Source of the DNA: Luteibacter sp.
GTDB taxonomy: Bacteria; Pseudomonadota; Gammaproteobacteria; Xanthomonadales; Rhodanobacteraceae
DNA length: 64,000 bases
Direction: 5' to 3'
Assembly (NCBI RefSeq): GCF_009912395.1
Contig: NZ_WNDO01000012.1
Location: 62,001 to 126,000 of the forward strand
Shown: in pieces, positions 26,001-33,776 of the stretch
How positions within the stretch are numbered: the stretch's first letter is position 1
How the letters are laid out: each line of letters begins with the position of its first letter
The notes under the pieces: model-generated
What the model was told of the DNA's origin: nothing
Databases searched by the model: none
Seen by the model: the letters and a program-made list of their open reading frames with translations, nothing else
Program-made: the position numbers and the translations under genes

Positions 26001-28429
26001 CGGGCAACGCCATCGAGAATGCCGCTGAAGTGGCGGCGATCACGCTCAACGGCGCGACCTTGCGGGTTGGCGGTGGCGCGGGCCTGCGTACCGCCACCGC
26101 CATCGATCCGGCATCGACGGCGACGATCGACGTGCAAGGACCCGGCGTTGGCTATGCGTTCCGGCATGCCGACGGCAGCCCCGCTACGGCGGACCTCGTC
26201 GTTGGACCAGGGATTATCGTGAATGGCACCGCCGCCGGCAGCCGTGGTATCCAGGCGCTCACGACCGGTGCGGTAACCTCGGCGGCGACCGTGAATATCC
26301 TCGATGCCGCTGGAGGCGCCGCGTTGATCGCCGGCACCGCGTCGTCCGTGACGAACAGTGGCCAGCTCACCTCGGCCAGTCTGACGGCGCCCGTCGTCGA
26401 TATCTCGAACGGGCAGGGCACCTCGTTTACGAATACGGGACTCATCAGTGCGGCATCGCCGCAAGCGGTGGCCATCCAGGGCACGGGTCACAGCGTCGTC
26501 AATCTCGTCGGCGGAAGCGTGACGGGCGATGTCGTGACCTCTGGCGGTAGCAGCGCGCTTCGCTGGACGGGCGGCACGCTCGACGGTGGTGCGACGATGG
26601 GTGGTGGCGGCAATACCGCCTATCTAAGCAAGGCGAACACGATCCTTGTCGATCATTTTGTCGCCGACGGTGGGCAAGGCAACGTGCTCACGTTCGACGC
26701 CACGCAAGCCCGTGGTGGTTCGTTCGCGGTCGACAACTTGTCCAAGGGCATGCGTGTCATCGGTTGGAATACCTTCGCCTTGTCGAACATCTCGACATTC
26801 GAGTTGACCGACAACCTACGGATGGCCGGTAGCGAGGTGGATATCGATGCCACGTCGACACTGTACGCAGGCAATGGCGTCCACCCGGTGATTTCGGCCG
26901 ATGCCGATCCGGTTGTCGTCAACAACGCAGGCACGATCGACCTGACCAACGGTGCCGGTTCGCCGGGTAATACGCTCACTATCGACGGCAACTATGCGGC
27001 CAGCCAGGGGCGGCTCAAGCTGGTGACCACGCTCAATGCAGGAGGCGCGTTGTCAAACCAGTCCACGGACCGGCTACTCGTTCAAGGGGATGCCAGTGGC
27101 ACGACCACCCTCCATCTCACGCCGTCGGCGACCAGCACGGGCGCATTGACCGACCTGGATCGCAATGGCTATGTCGGCCCCGCCGAAGGTATTTCCCTGG
27201 TCCAGGTCGGGGGTGCCTCGACGGGCGACGCGTTCCAGGTCGCTGGCGGGTATGTCGCCTTCGGTCCGTGGCAATACGGCCTGTATGCCTTTGCGCCCGG
27301 TGCGAGCGATGCCGGTCAGCGAGTGGTCCCCGGCAGCGGCAATGGATTCTGGGATTATCGCCTCGCCAACGTGCTCGTCTGCGATGGAGGCCCCTGTCCG
27401 CAACCCCGCGTCATCCTCCCCGAGACGCCGCCACCCGTGCCGGTCGATGCGCGTCCGGCGGTGGTCCCGCAGGTGCCGGCGTATGTCGTGTCACCGTCGG
27501 CGTTGGCACTCTATGGCTATCGCACCATCGACAACCTGCATCGCCGCCTCGGCGAAGTGCGGCAGATGGACGACATGGATCCAGGGCTCGGTGGCGAACC
27601 CTTCGTCCGCGTCATGGGGGGCGATTACGCATATACGTCGAACCGGTCGTTCAGGGACTTCGGCTTCGATGCCGACCTGGACATGCGTGCGGTCCAGGTC
27701 GGCACGGACATCCTCGATCTCCAGTCCGACCGGAACACCTTGCGTGCCGGTATCGCGTACACCCACGGCACCACGCGGATCGATCCGAAAACGCCGGACG
27801 GCTACAGCCACGCGAAGATCGATAGCAACTCCATCGCCATGACCCTGACCTGGCAGCACGCCAGTGGTTTCTATGTCGATGCCATCGTATCCGGCGACCG
27901 TCACGCTGGCGATGTCGACACCGCGCGAACGAAGGGTACGGCTCGGCTGAACGGCTCCGGTTGGGACGCCTCGCTGGAATCCGGGTATCCGTTCTCACTG
28001 GGGCGCGGTTGGGAACTCGAACCGCAGTTGCAGGTGGTGCGACAGCATATCGGCCTGCGCGACCAGGTGGACAGCGATGGCGTAAGCACGCGCTACCAGC
28101 CCTTCGACCAGACGATCGGCCGGGCGGGGCTGCGGCTGGACCGCACCTGGCGTACCGACACGGATGCCCTGTTCACGCCCTATGCCAGGCTCAACTACAT
28201 CCGCGGGTGGGGTGGCGCGCCCAGGCTGGTCGTTGGCGAACAAGGCTACGACCTCGCACAGGGTTTCACGGGAGGAAACGTCGGGCGCATGTGGGAATTG
28301 GGATTGGGAGGCACCTGGCAGTGGCGCAACCGTGTGTCGATCTACGGCGAGGGCGACTGGCAGGGGCGGGCCGGGAGCAGCGGCGCCCAGGGCTGGAGCG
28401 CAAACCTGGGGGTGTGCTGGAATTTCTGA
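23051..28429 (+). CDS. Giant type Va autotransporter, beta-helix passenger
   Basis: This 1792-residue secreted protein has a long signal peptide (1-38, ending LPVAAQQ). The passenger of about 1450 residues is made of degenerate repeats rich in Asn, Gly, Thr and Val, with turns such as NNGTIHVGNGTGV, VNSGTINVNG and FTNTGLISAASPQ, the pattern of a right-handed beta-helix. A Pro-rich linker near 1470 (LPETPPPVPVD) precedes a C-terminal barrel domain of about 280 residues ending GVCWNF with the terminal Phe expected for outer-membrane insertion. There is no protease triad visible in the passenger, so an adhesin-like role is more likely than an enzyme. ATG 23051 precedes MSKRIGV; an upstream GTG frame adds 25 residues without a signal-like start. 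The hemA gene follows on the same strand. Confidence 0.92.
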   Translation: MSKRIGVSGRPQGARRLVGLTRHILVASIAASLPVAAQQATLQPYDPVNNSAENGAVIVNGGATLTLNGPQQFAPGDSGDRQTTIADLKNSGGRLDVSGLQWLSAARLNPGPQNFGVSVPDPITGGRRVASAYNTANLVDLAPLPDTTSVPDIANVGQNQYIDARIGTVQSTGGTLDVAIGVPGALSTAATNGWTMAAKQTSLVYVDGTGTAASIGNWTSSNRITFDGAVASPDETQNFSVPFVSHYAGTVNVTIGGTAYTFPVTNSTQLRSYNDFLIQRMQDGSLDPAQYSVYFALAYTYTTEVVAYKLSATAPAGDKIAQPIGDRIVLHAVGANASGNVAPGAALEVVNANHGAVRAEQGANVTIASGGTLATTHSSGDGSAVVLASASHGTNDGVINGNFFRAANGAITDSPFGSNVVEVQDGSDFTNNGILNLATGTANGAGKSTGIRLGTGAVGTNNGIVNVGISGSRSNGSMDGVYLNDPTASFTNAGTIYIGRGPQVDANAAPDVAINQTTITTGINVANGGTVKNAANGTITIGSLTQNAAAIYVASPTANVDNAGTIDINGKASAVPRENDGILVQNAGASGAVVNSGTINVNGVNGTGIKALSTAGTASLVSSTGTINVAGGADPSSGARNFGVWAEGQGSATARADVRGAVNLLGDGAIGIHARGRATVDVAAGAAPSFTSGTKQIGFFAFGDNAHINVNGGSVLDVSTAQSTLFRLDSGADFDGTGLTMSVSGAQATGVLGSGTGSVLNTRDASIAVSGSGAQGVVAEGGATATIDAATTMSLTGNGAIAGIADGQKHSLTGANTGSVVRSTALTSNATLASSQAGVIGFIARNGASLSNTGNIAFTGTNTIGFIVETNASATNAANVDLSGPGATGALLRSGGTFANNGTIHVGNGTGVRVEGAGTQRLNPAGTISVDDGIAGVQLTSGAGLVLGNGDSAIVTQGSAHGILLDTGAISLVANGTTITTLGTGNAIENAAEVAAITLNGATLRVGGGAGLRTATAIDPASTATIDVQGPGVGYAFRHADGSPATADLVVGPGIIVNGTAAGSRGIQALTTGAVTSAATVNILDAAGGAALIAGTASSVTNSGQLTSASLTAPVVDISNGQGTSFTNTGLISAASPQAVAIQGTGHSVVNLVGGSVTGDVVTSGGSSALRWTGGTLDGGATMGGGGNTAYLSKANTILVDHFVADGGQGNVLTFDATQARGGSFAVDNLSKGMRVIGWNTFALSNISTFELTDNLRMAGSEVDIDATSTLYAGNGVHPVISADADPVVVNNAGTIDLTNGAGSPGNTLTIDGNYAASQGRLKLVTTLNAGGALSNQSTDRLLVQGDASGTTTLHLTPSATSTGALTDLDRNGYVGPAEGISLVQVGGASTGDAFQVAGGYVAFGPWQYGLYAFAPGASDAGQRVVPGSGNGFWDYRLANVLVCDGGPCPQPRVILPETPPPVPVDARPAVVPQVPAYVVSPSALALYGYRTIDNLHRRLGEVRQMDDMDPGLGGEPFVRVMGGDYAYTSNRSFRDFGFDADLDMRAVQVGTDILDLQSDRNTLRAGIAYTHGTTRIDPKTPDGYSHAKIDSNSIAMTLTWQHASGFYVDAIVSGDRHAGDVDTARTKGTARLNGSGWDASLESGYPFSLGRGWELEPQLQVVRQHIGLRDQVDSDGVSTRYQPFDQTIGRAGLRLDRTWRTDTDALFTPYARLNYIRGWGGAPRLVVGEQGYDLAQGFTGGNVGRMWELGLGGTWQWRNRVSIYGEGDWQGRAGSSGAQGWSANLGVCWNF

Positions 28430-28505
28430 GTACGACCCAGTCCATAGCTTGAACCTATCGGGGCGAAAACAAAAATGAATTTCCCTGATTGATTCATGGC
28501 CTCTA

Positions 28506-28529
28506 TCGTGACTCACACCCGAGTCACGA
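28506..28529 (+). promoter_or_regulatory. 24-bp inverted repeat just before the ALAS start codon
   Basis: TCGTGACTC and GAGTCACGA are perfect 9-bp arms around the 6-base centre ACACCC. The element ends 8 bases before the chosen ATG 28538. As RNA it would fold into a hairpin masking the ribosome-binding region, which has no good Shine-Dalgarno sequence of its own. As DNA it has the shape of a dimeric-repressor operator. Either would give control of heme precursor synthesis. Confidence 0.55.
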
Positions 28530-28537
28530 GCCGAGCC

Positions 28538-29797
28538 ATGGTCGATTACCTGCAGCATTTCGAGCGAAGCATCGACGCCCTCAAGCAGGAGCGCCGGTAC
28601 CGGGTTTTCGCCGATCTCGAGCGGCACGTGGGTCGTTTTCCCCATGCGCGCCTGCATGACGGGGAGGGCGGCCGGGATGTCGTCGTATGGTGCTCCAACG
28701 ACTACCTTGGCATGGGCCAGCACCCCGCCGTGATCGATGCGATGGCGTTGGCGGCCCGTACGATGGGCGCAGGTGCGGGTGGCACTCGCAATATCTCCGG
28801 CACTCATCACGCCATCGTGGAGCTGGAAGACGAACTGGCCGACTTGCATGACAAGGAGGCATCCCTGGTCTTCACCTCGGGCTACGTCTCCAACCTGGCA
28901 GGTATCGCGACCATCGCACGCCTTCTTCCGGACTGCGTGATCCTTTCCGATGCGCTGAACCACAACTCGATGATCGAGGGCGTGCGCGCTTCGGGTGCCG
29001 ACAAGCGGATCTGGCGCCACAACGACCTGGCCCACCTGGAAGAGCATCTCGTTCGTGCCGGCGATCGGCCGAAGCTGATCGCCTTCGAAAGCGTTTATTC
29101 CATGGATGGCGACATCGCGCCGATCGCTGCGATCTGCGACCTCGCGGAGCGCTACGGCGCGATGACGTACATCGATGAAGTCCACGCTGTCGGGATGTAT
29201 GGCCTGCGTGGCGGTGGCATCGCGCAGCGCGAAGGGCTTGCGCATCGTATCGATGTCATCGAGGGCACCCTCGCCAAAGGCTATGGGGTGCTGGGCGGAT
29301 ATATCGCCGGCCGAAAGGCGGTGATCGACGCCGTTCGCTCGCATGCGCCGGGTTTCATCTTCACCACGACCCTACCGCCGCCGGTCGCGGCGGCGGCCGC
29401 CGCGTCCGTGCGGCACCTGAAGTCCTCGCAGGACGAACGTGTCCGCCACCAGGCCGCCGTGCGCACCACGAAGCAGGCGTTGCGCGAGGCAGGCTTGCCC
29501 GTCATGCCTGGCGAAACCCATATCGTGCCGGTGCGGGTGGGCGACGCGGACGTATGCAAGCGTGCTAGCGATCTGCTTCTGGATCGCCACGGCATCTACA
29601 TTCAGCCGATCAACTATCCGACGGTACCTCGTGGGGGCGAACGCCTGCGCATCACGCCGACGCCGTTCCATGACGAGACGATGATTGCTGCGCTCCGGGA
29701 TGCGCTGCTCGACGTGTGGCAGACGCTCGGGCTGCCTCTCGGCGAGGCCCCCGACGAACCCTGCCGCGCCGCCGTCACCGTCGCGGCCGGAGGTTGA
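28538..29797 (+). CDS. hemA: 5-aminolevulinate synthase (Shemin pathway)
   Basis: This PLP enzyme condenses glycine and succinyl-CoA to 5-aminolevulinate, the first heme precursor. The 419-residue protein shows the ALAS-type N-terminus ([18 protein letters not shown], with the substrate Arg in RYR), [13 protein letters not shown], the family-diagnostic [15 protein letters not shown] (Thr and Asn positions that bind succinyl-CoA), [22 protein letters not shown] and Lys247 in GTLAKGYG. With the start at 28538 the PLP lysine falls at 247, next to the position known for Rhodobacter ALAS (248), which supports this start over the upstream ATG 28496. Relatives KBL and BioF lack the GGTRNISG pattern. 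Most gammaproteobacteria use the glutamate C5 route, so this is unusual. It is coupled to hemH 1 base downstream. Confidence 0.93.
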   Translation: MVDYLQHFERSIDALKQERRYRVFADLERHVGRFPHARLHDGEGGRDVVVWCSNDYLGMGQHPAVIDAMALAARTMGAGAGGTRNISGTHHAIVELEDELADLHDKEASLVFTSGYVSNLAGIATIARLLPDCVILSDALNHNSMIEGVRASGADKRIWRHNDLAHLEEHLVRAGDRPKLIAFESVYSMDGDIAPIAAICDLAERYGAMTYIDEVHAVGMYGLRGGGIAQREGLAHRIDVIEGTLAKGYGVLGGYIAGRKAVIDAVRSHAPGFIFTTTLPPPVAAAAAASVRHLKSSQDERVRHQAAVRTTKQALREAGLPVMPGETHIVPVRVGDADVCKRASDLLLDRHGIYIQPINYPTVPRGGERLRITPTPFHDETMIAALRDALLDVWQTLGLPLGEAPDEPCRAAVTVAAGG

Positions 29798-29798
29798 G

Positions 29799-30848
29799 AT
29801 GAACACGTGGCGAGGCTCCGTGTCCGTGTCCCGTATCGATCCCGCTTCCACACGCGGCAAGGTTGGCATCCTGTTGTCCAACCTCGGCACGCCAGACGGG
29901 ACCGACTATGCCTCGGTCCGTCGATACCTTTCCGAATTCCTGTCCGACCCGCGTGTCGTCGAACTGCCGAAACTCGTCTGGCAGCCCTTGCTGCAAGGCG
30001 TGGTGCTGCTCAGGCGGCCAGCCCTGAAGGGGCGGGACTATGCGCGCATCTGGAATCACGAGCGCGACGAAAGCCCCCTGAAGACCATTACCCGGGCCCA
30101 GGCGATGAAGCTCGCGTCCTGGGCGAGCGAGGTCTTCTGCGAAGAGCGCGTGGCGGTAGCCTGGGGCATGCGCTACGGCAACCCATCCATCGACGAGGCC
30201 GTGGCCGAGCTTACCGCCAAGGGCTGCGACCGCATCCTCATGCTTCCGTTGTATCCCCAGTATTCCGCTACCACCACGGCCACGGCCAACGATCGCTTCT
30301 TCGCCGCGCTGCGTCGTCTTCGCGACCAGCCCGCGTCACGCACCGCACCCGCGTGGTACGACGAACCGGTTTATATCGATGCGCTGGCTCGTTCGGTTCG
30401 TCGGCAACTCGCGATGCTGCCATGGGAGCCGGAGGTGGTCGTCGCCTCCTTTCATGGCATTCCGCTGCGCAATGTGGAGCAGGGGGATCCGTACTTCGTG
30501 CAATGCCAGCGCACGGGCGAGCTGCTGCGCAAGGCGCTGGATCGGTCGCCGACCGCGTTCCGCATCACCTATCAATCGCGCTTTGGCTACGCGGACTGGT
30601 TGCAGCCATACACGGACGCGACACTGCGCCAGTTGGCGAGCGAGGGCGTCCGACGGGTGGCGGTGCTTTCGCCGGGCTTCGTAGCGGACTGCATCGAAAC
30701 CCTCGATGAAATCGGTCGCGAAAACGCCGAGGTGTTCCTGGCGGCTGGCGGTGAGCGATTCAGCGCGCTGGCCTGCCTCAACGACAGCGACGAGGGTATG
30801 GACGTGCTTCGTGACCTGGTCTGTCGGGAAAGTCGCGGCTGGTTGTGA
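29799..30848 (+). CDS. hemH: Ferrochelatase
   Basis: HemH inserts Fe2+ into protoporphyrin IX, the last step of protoheme synthesis, at the cytoplasmic membrane face. The 349-residue protein has the N-terminal KVGILLSNLGTPDGTDYASVRR, LPLYPQYSATTTATANDR, catalytic His219 in VVASFHGIP and the second active-site segment LSPGFVADCIETLDEI with its conserved Glu. ATG 29799 lies one base after the hemA stop, with GGAGG inside the hemA end, so the two are translationally coupled. An upstream in-frame start at 29685 is within hemA. First and last committed heme enzymes in one operon point to regulated heme output rather than secondary-metabolite use of 5-aminolevulinate. Confidence 0.96.
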   Translation: MNTWRGSVSVSRIDPASTRGKVGILLSNLGTPDGTDYASVRRYLSEFLSDPRVVELPKLVWQPLLQGVVLLRRPALKGRDYARIWNHERDESPLKTITRAQAMKLASWASEVFCEERVAVAWGMRYGNPSIDEAVAELTAKGCDRILMLPLYPQYSATTTATANDRFFAALRRLRDQPASRTAPAWYDEPVYIDALARSVRRQLAMLPWEPEVVVASFHGIPLRNVEQGDPYFVQCQRTGELLRKALDRSPTAFRITYQSRFGYADWLQPYTDATLRQLASEGVRRVAVLSPGFVADCIETLDEIGRENAEVFLAAGGERFSALACLNDSDEGMDVLRDLVCRESRGWL

Positions 30849-30915
30849 CGGCTATCGTCAGCGGCGCCGGAAAGCCCGACAATCTGCCGTTCAACGCCGG
30901 GAATCGCAGGTAACC

Positions 30916-31794
30916 ATGAAGCGGATAGCGGCCATCGGCCTTGTTCTTTGCCTGAGTGCATGCGCCGTACGTCCACCGGAGACGGGGCGGCAGGCGCTGG
31001 CGGACGTGCGTCGCTGGTACGCCGATACCAGCGACCGGTGCCCGGGGGGAGCGGATCGTCCCGCCGCGCTGTGTAGTGGCGTCCTGTTGCGGGCGACGGA
31101 AAACAATCCCGCCTTCCTGCCATGGAATCCCAGTCCCGCCTCCATCACCCGGGGTGCGGTCTCGTTTTCCTACCTGCGCGCCGATGTGAACTACACCAAC
31201 CTGGTGTTCACCTATCGCAACGGCTACATCCTCTATCCCTCGGACAAGCGGCCGAAAGGCAGCCTCGATGTCGCGGTGCTCTGTGCCTTTCCCATGGATG
31301 CCGACACCTATAACCGGCCCACGGAACAGGGATGTGGCGAGAACACCGTGGACCGGTCACCGTCGGCGACTCGTGCCTGCGACGCGCAGGGTATCGAGAG
31401 CTTGGCTCAGTGGAAGCTGCTCTTCGCTGCGATGGAGAACACCTATTCGGGGCAGTGCGGATGGAATGTCCGCGAAGGACAGCCCGGCGCGGCGGCTCGT
31501 TTCCTGTTGAGCCTGCGTGCGCATGAGGCGATGCCGGATGCGCAGCGCGCACTGGCGAACGAATTGCGTCTCGCGACCTGGCCGAAGGATAGTGGCACGC
31601 GGTTGCCGATACGCGCCTTCTTCTACGTGCCCGCCGCCGATGGCGCGCTGGCGAAGGCACAGGATGACCAGCGCCGCTATCGCGCCGCCTACGGCGTGTC
31701 CATGCCTATCCTGCGCCTTAACCTGCCCGTGGTGGTGGGCGCCAGGGCCACGTTCGACTACGAAGCGGCCGATCAATCGCCCGTGCCGCCGTGA
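30916..31794 (+). CDS. Halovibrin HvnA-like exported lipoprotein
   Basis: This 292-residue lipoprotein has lipobox LSAC at residues 12-15. The features WYADTSDRCPGG, CSGVLLRATENN, WNPSPASITRGAVSFSYLR, CAFPMDADTYNRP and NELRLATWPKDSGTRLPIRAFFYV match my memory of proteins annotated halovibrin HvnA in Pseudomonas and Vibrio. The Vibrio fischeri founder is reported to be a secreted NAD-glycohydrolase. Several Cys residues (RCPGG, LCSG, LCAF, GCGE, ACDA, QCGW) suggest disulphides in the periplasm or outside the cell. It follows hemH by 67 bases on the same strand, so co-transcription is possible. Enzyme activity is inferred from the name only; the family call is moderate. Confidence 0.55.
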   Translation: MKRIAAIGLVLCLSACAVRPPETGRQALADVRRWYADTSDRCPGGADRPAALCSGVLLRATENNPAFLPWNPSPASITRGAVSFSYLRADVNYTNLVFTYRNGYILYPSDKRPKGSLDVAVLCAFPMDADTYNRPTEQGCGENTVDRSPSATRACDAQGIESLAQWKLLFAAMENTYSGQCGWNVREGQPGAAARFLLSLRAHEAMPDAQRALANELRLATWPKDSGTRLPIRAFFYVPAADGALAKAQDDQRRYRAAYGVSMPILRLNLPVVVGARATFDYEAADQSPVPP

Positions 31795-31822
31795 TGGCAG
31801 CATGGGCTGTTCCTGTCTATCG

Positions 31823-33766
31823 TCACTTCACGACGGGAAGCGACACGTAGGTTCCGGCGTCACCATCCCGAAGTACCGTCTGCGTCGCCTTTCGGTAATC
31901 CCCCGGCTTGGCGTTGAAGATATTCGGCACGAAGGTTTGCGGATTGCGGTCGTACAGCGGGAACCAGCTCGACTGGATCTGCACCATCACGCGATGGCCC
32001 GGCTGGAAGACATGGTTCACCGTGGGTAGCGGGAAGTCGTAGGCCAACGGCTTGTCCGCGGCGATCGCCTTGGGCTTGTCGTAGCCCTCGCGATAGCGGC
32101 CGCGGAAGATCTCCATCGCGATCGGCAACTGGTAACCGCCCATCGAGGGTTTTTCTTCCACCTCGTCCGGATACACGTCGATCAGCTTCACCACCCAGTC
32201 GCTGTCCGTGCCGCTGGTCGACGCCAGCAGGTGGACCAGCGGCTCGCCGGCCACGCCCATCGGGGTGTCCAACACCGGCGAGACATAGGTCAGCACGTCG
32301 GTGCGTGTCGCGAACTGGCGCTGGTCGTCCACCAGCCATTCGGGCCAGCTGTCCTGGCGGTCCGCCACGCCGTGCGACCAGGATTGGATGGGTCGCACGC
32401 GATAGGGCACCGGCTTGGCCGGGTCGGAGACATAGGCGTCGTCGCCCTTGCCGGGCACCTGCGTACCGAAGCCGCCATGGGCCTCGACGTACCAGCGCTG
32501 CATGGTCGGGGCGCAGCCCTGCGCGCAGGACGACGGCCAGGTGTCGAGCCGGCGCCAGGTGTTCTCGCCGGTCACGAAGGCATTCACCGGGGCGACGTCC
32601 GCCTTCGGTGCATCGTCCTTCAGGTACTGGGCGAGGAAGGGACGCAACATCGTCTGGCGGAAGGTGCGGCCCGTATCGCTACCCAGTTCGAGGGCGCCGA
32701 TGGTGCTGGCGTTCTCCCAGGTCTTGGCATGACGCCATGGGCCCAGCACGAGCCAGAGCTTCTGGTGCTCGGGGTCACGCGGGGCCAGTGCGCGATACAC
32801 CGCCATGTCGCCGTAATTGTCCTCCTGGTCCCACAGGCTGTGGACCAGCATGGTGGGCACCGTCATCGGTTCCTTCGCGGCGATGCGATCAAGCGCCTGC
32901 TCGGACCAGAAGCTGTCGTACGCAGGATGGGCGAGGATCTTCTTCCAGAAGCCCAGTGCCTCCATGCCCTGGGCACGGCCGATGTCGCCCGCGGAGCCAC
33001 CCTGGAGGTAGAGGTCGTAGTCGTCGCGGTAGCCGGTCGTCCAGGGGATGTCGCTGCCGCGCGAGTTCGCCATGCCGTAGATGTACGGAATCATCTGCTG
33101 GCGGAACGCGCCCCGGTGGAACCAGTCGTCACCCATCCAGCCGTCGATCATCGGGTTGATCGGCACAGCGACCTTGAGCGCCGGGTGCGGGCGTATGGTG
33201 GCGATCATCGCCTCGAAGCCGTCGTACGAGATGCCGATGATGCCGACCTTGCCGTTGGATTCCGGCACGTGCTTCACCAGCCAGTCGATGCTGTCGTAGA
33301 TGTCGCTGGACTCGTCGATGGCGGTGGGATTGCCGTGGCCGATGGGCGGACGGTTCATCACGAAGTCGCCCTCGGAGCCGTGCTTGCCACGGATGTCCTG
33401 GATCACCCGGATGTAGCCGTCCTGCACGACGATGTCGGCGGGATTGTCGTAGCCGCGCAGGGTAGGCCCCAGATGCGGGCTGTCTGCCCGGTTGCCCATG
33501 CCGTCGGCGCCGTAGGGCGTGCGGGTGAGCAGGATGCCCGCGTGTGTCGCCCCCTTGGGCACGAGGATGACGGTGTGAAGCTTCACGCCGTCGCGCATGG
33601 GGATGTCCACCGTGCGTCGCTCGTAGTCGTAGCCGGCACGGGTGGGTTCGAAATGGGCCGGCGTTTCCGTCGGCAGGTCCTTGTAGGTCTTTTCGCCGCC
33701 GATCGCCGGGGCCGCGAGGGCCCCGGCGACGAGCGCGACGATGGACAGTCGCATGAACGGATGCAT
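31823..33766 (-). CDS. CocE/NonD (S15) family alpha/beta hydrolase, exported
   Basis: This 647-residue periplasmic or secreted hydrolase has a signal peptide at 1-23 (ending PAIGG). The alpha/beta domain has nucleophile Ser180 in GIISYDG-type context (VGIIGISYDGFEA), an early VQDGYIRVIQDIRGKHGSEG, and later WDQEDNYGD with a likely catalytic Asp. A beta-jelly-roll C-terminal domain (from about 440) carries FQPGHRVMVQIQSSWFPLYDRN, standard for X-Pro dipeptidyl peptidase S15, cocaine esterase and alpha-amino-acid ester hydrolase relatives. The substrate is probably a small amino-acid ester or amide or a peptide. GGAGAAGC precedes the start, and the TonB receptor gene ends 10 bases upstream, so uptake and cleavage of one substrate is likely. 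Confidence 0.88.
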   Translation of the reverse strand: MHPFMRLSIVALVAGALAAPAIGGEKTYKDLPTETPAHFEPTRAGYDYERRTVDIPMRDGVKLHTVILVPKGATHAGILLTRTPYGADGMGNRADSPHLGPTLRGYDNPADIVVQDGYIRVIQDIRGKHGSEGDFVMNRPPIGHGNPTAIDESSDIYDSIDWLVKHVPESNGKVGIIGISYDGFEAMIATIRPHPALKVAVPINPMIDGWMGDDWFHRGAFRQQMIPYIYGMANSRGSDIPWTTGYRDDYDLYLQGGSAGDIGRAQGMEALGFWKKILAHPAYDSFWSEQALDRIAAKEPMTVPTMLVHSLWDQEDNYGDMAVYRALAPRDPEHQKLWLVLGPWRHAKTWENASTIGALELGSDTGRTFRQTMLRPFLAQYLKDDAPKADVAPVNAFVTGENTWRRLDTWPSSCAQGCAPTMQRWYVEAHGGFGTQVPGKGDDAYVSDPAKPVPYRVRPIQSWSHGVADRQDSWPEWLVDDQRQFATRTDVLTYVSPVLDTPMGVAGEPLVHLLASTSGTDSDWVVKLIDVYPDEVEEKPSMGGYQLPIAMEIFRGRYREGYDKPKAIAADKPLAYDFPLPTVNHVFQPGHRVMVQIQSSWFPLYDRNPQTFVPNIFNAKPGDYRKATQTVLRDGDAGTYVSLPVVK

Positions 33767-33776
33767 TGCTTCTCCG

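Noticed and set aside
25168-26103. 311-codon minus-strand frame inside the autotransporter passenger
   Set aside because: Pro/Val/Ser/Ala-rich antisense of Gly/Asn/Thr repeats; no start context and no domain.
28538-29797. 2-amino-3-ketobutyrate CoA ligase or BioF in place of ALAS
   Set aside because: The GGTRNISG motif, RYRVF N-terminus, PLP-lysine position and coupling to hemH all favour ALAS; no threonine dehydrogenase or biotin gene is adjacent.
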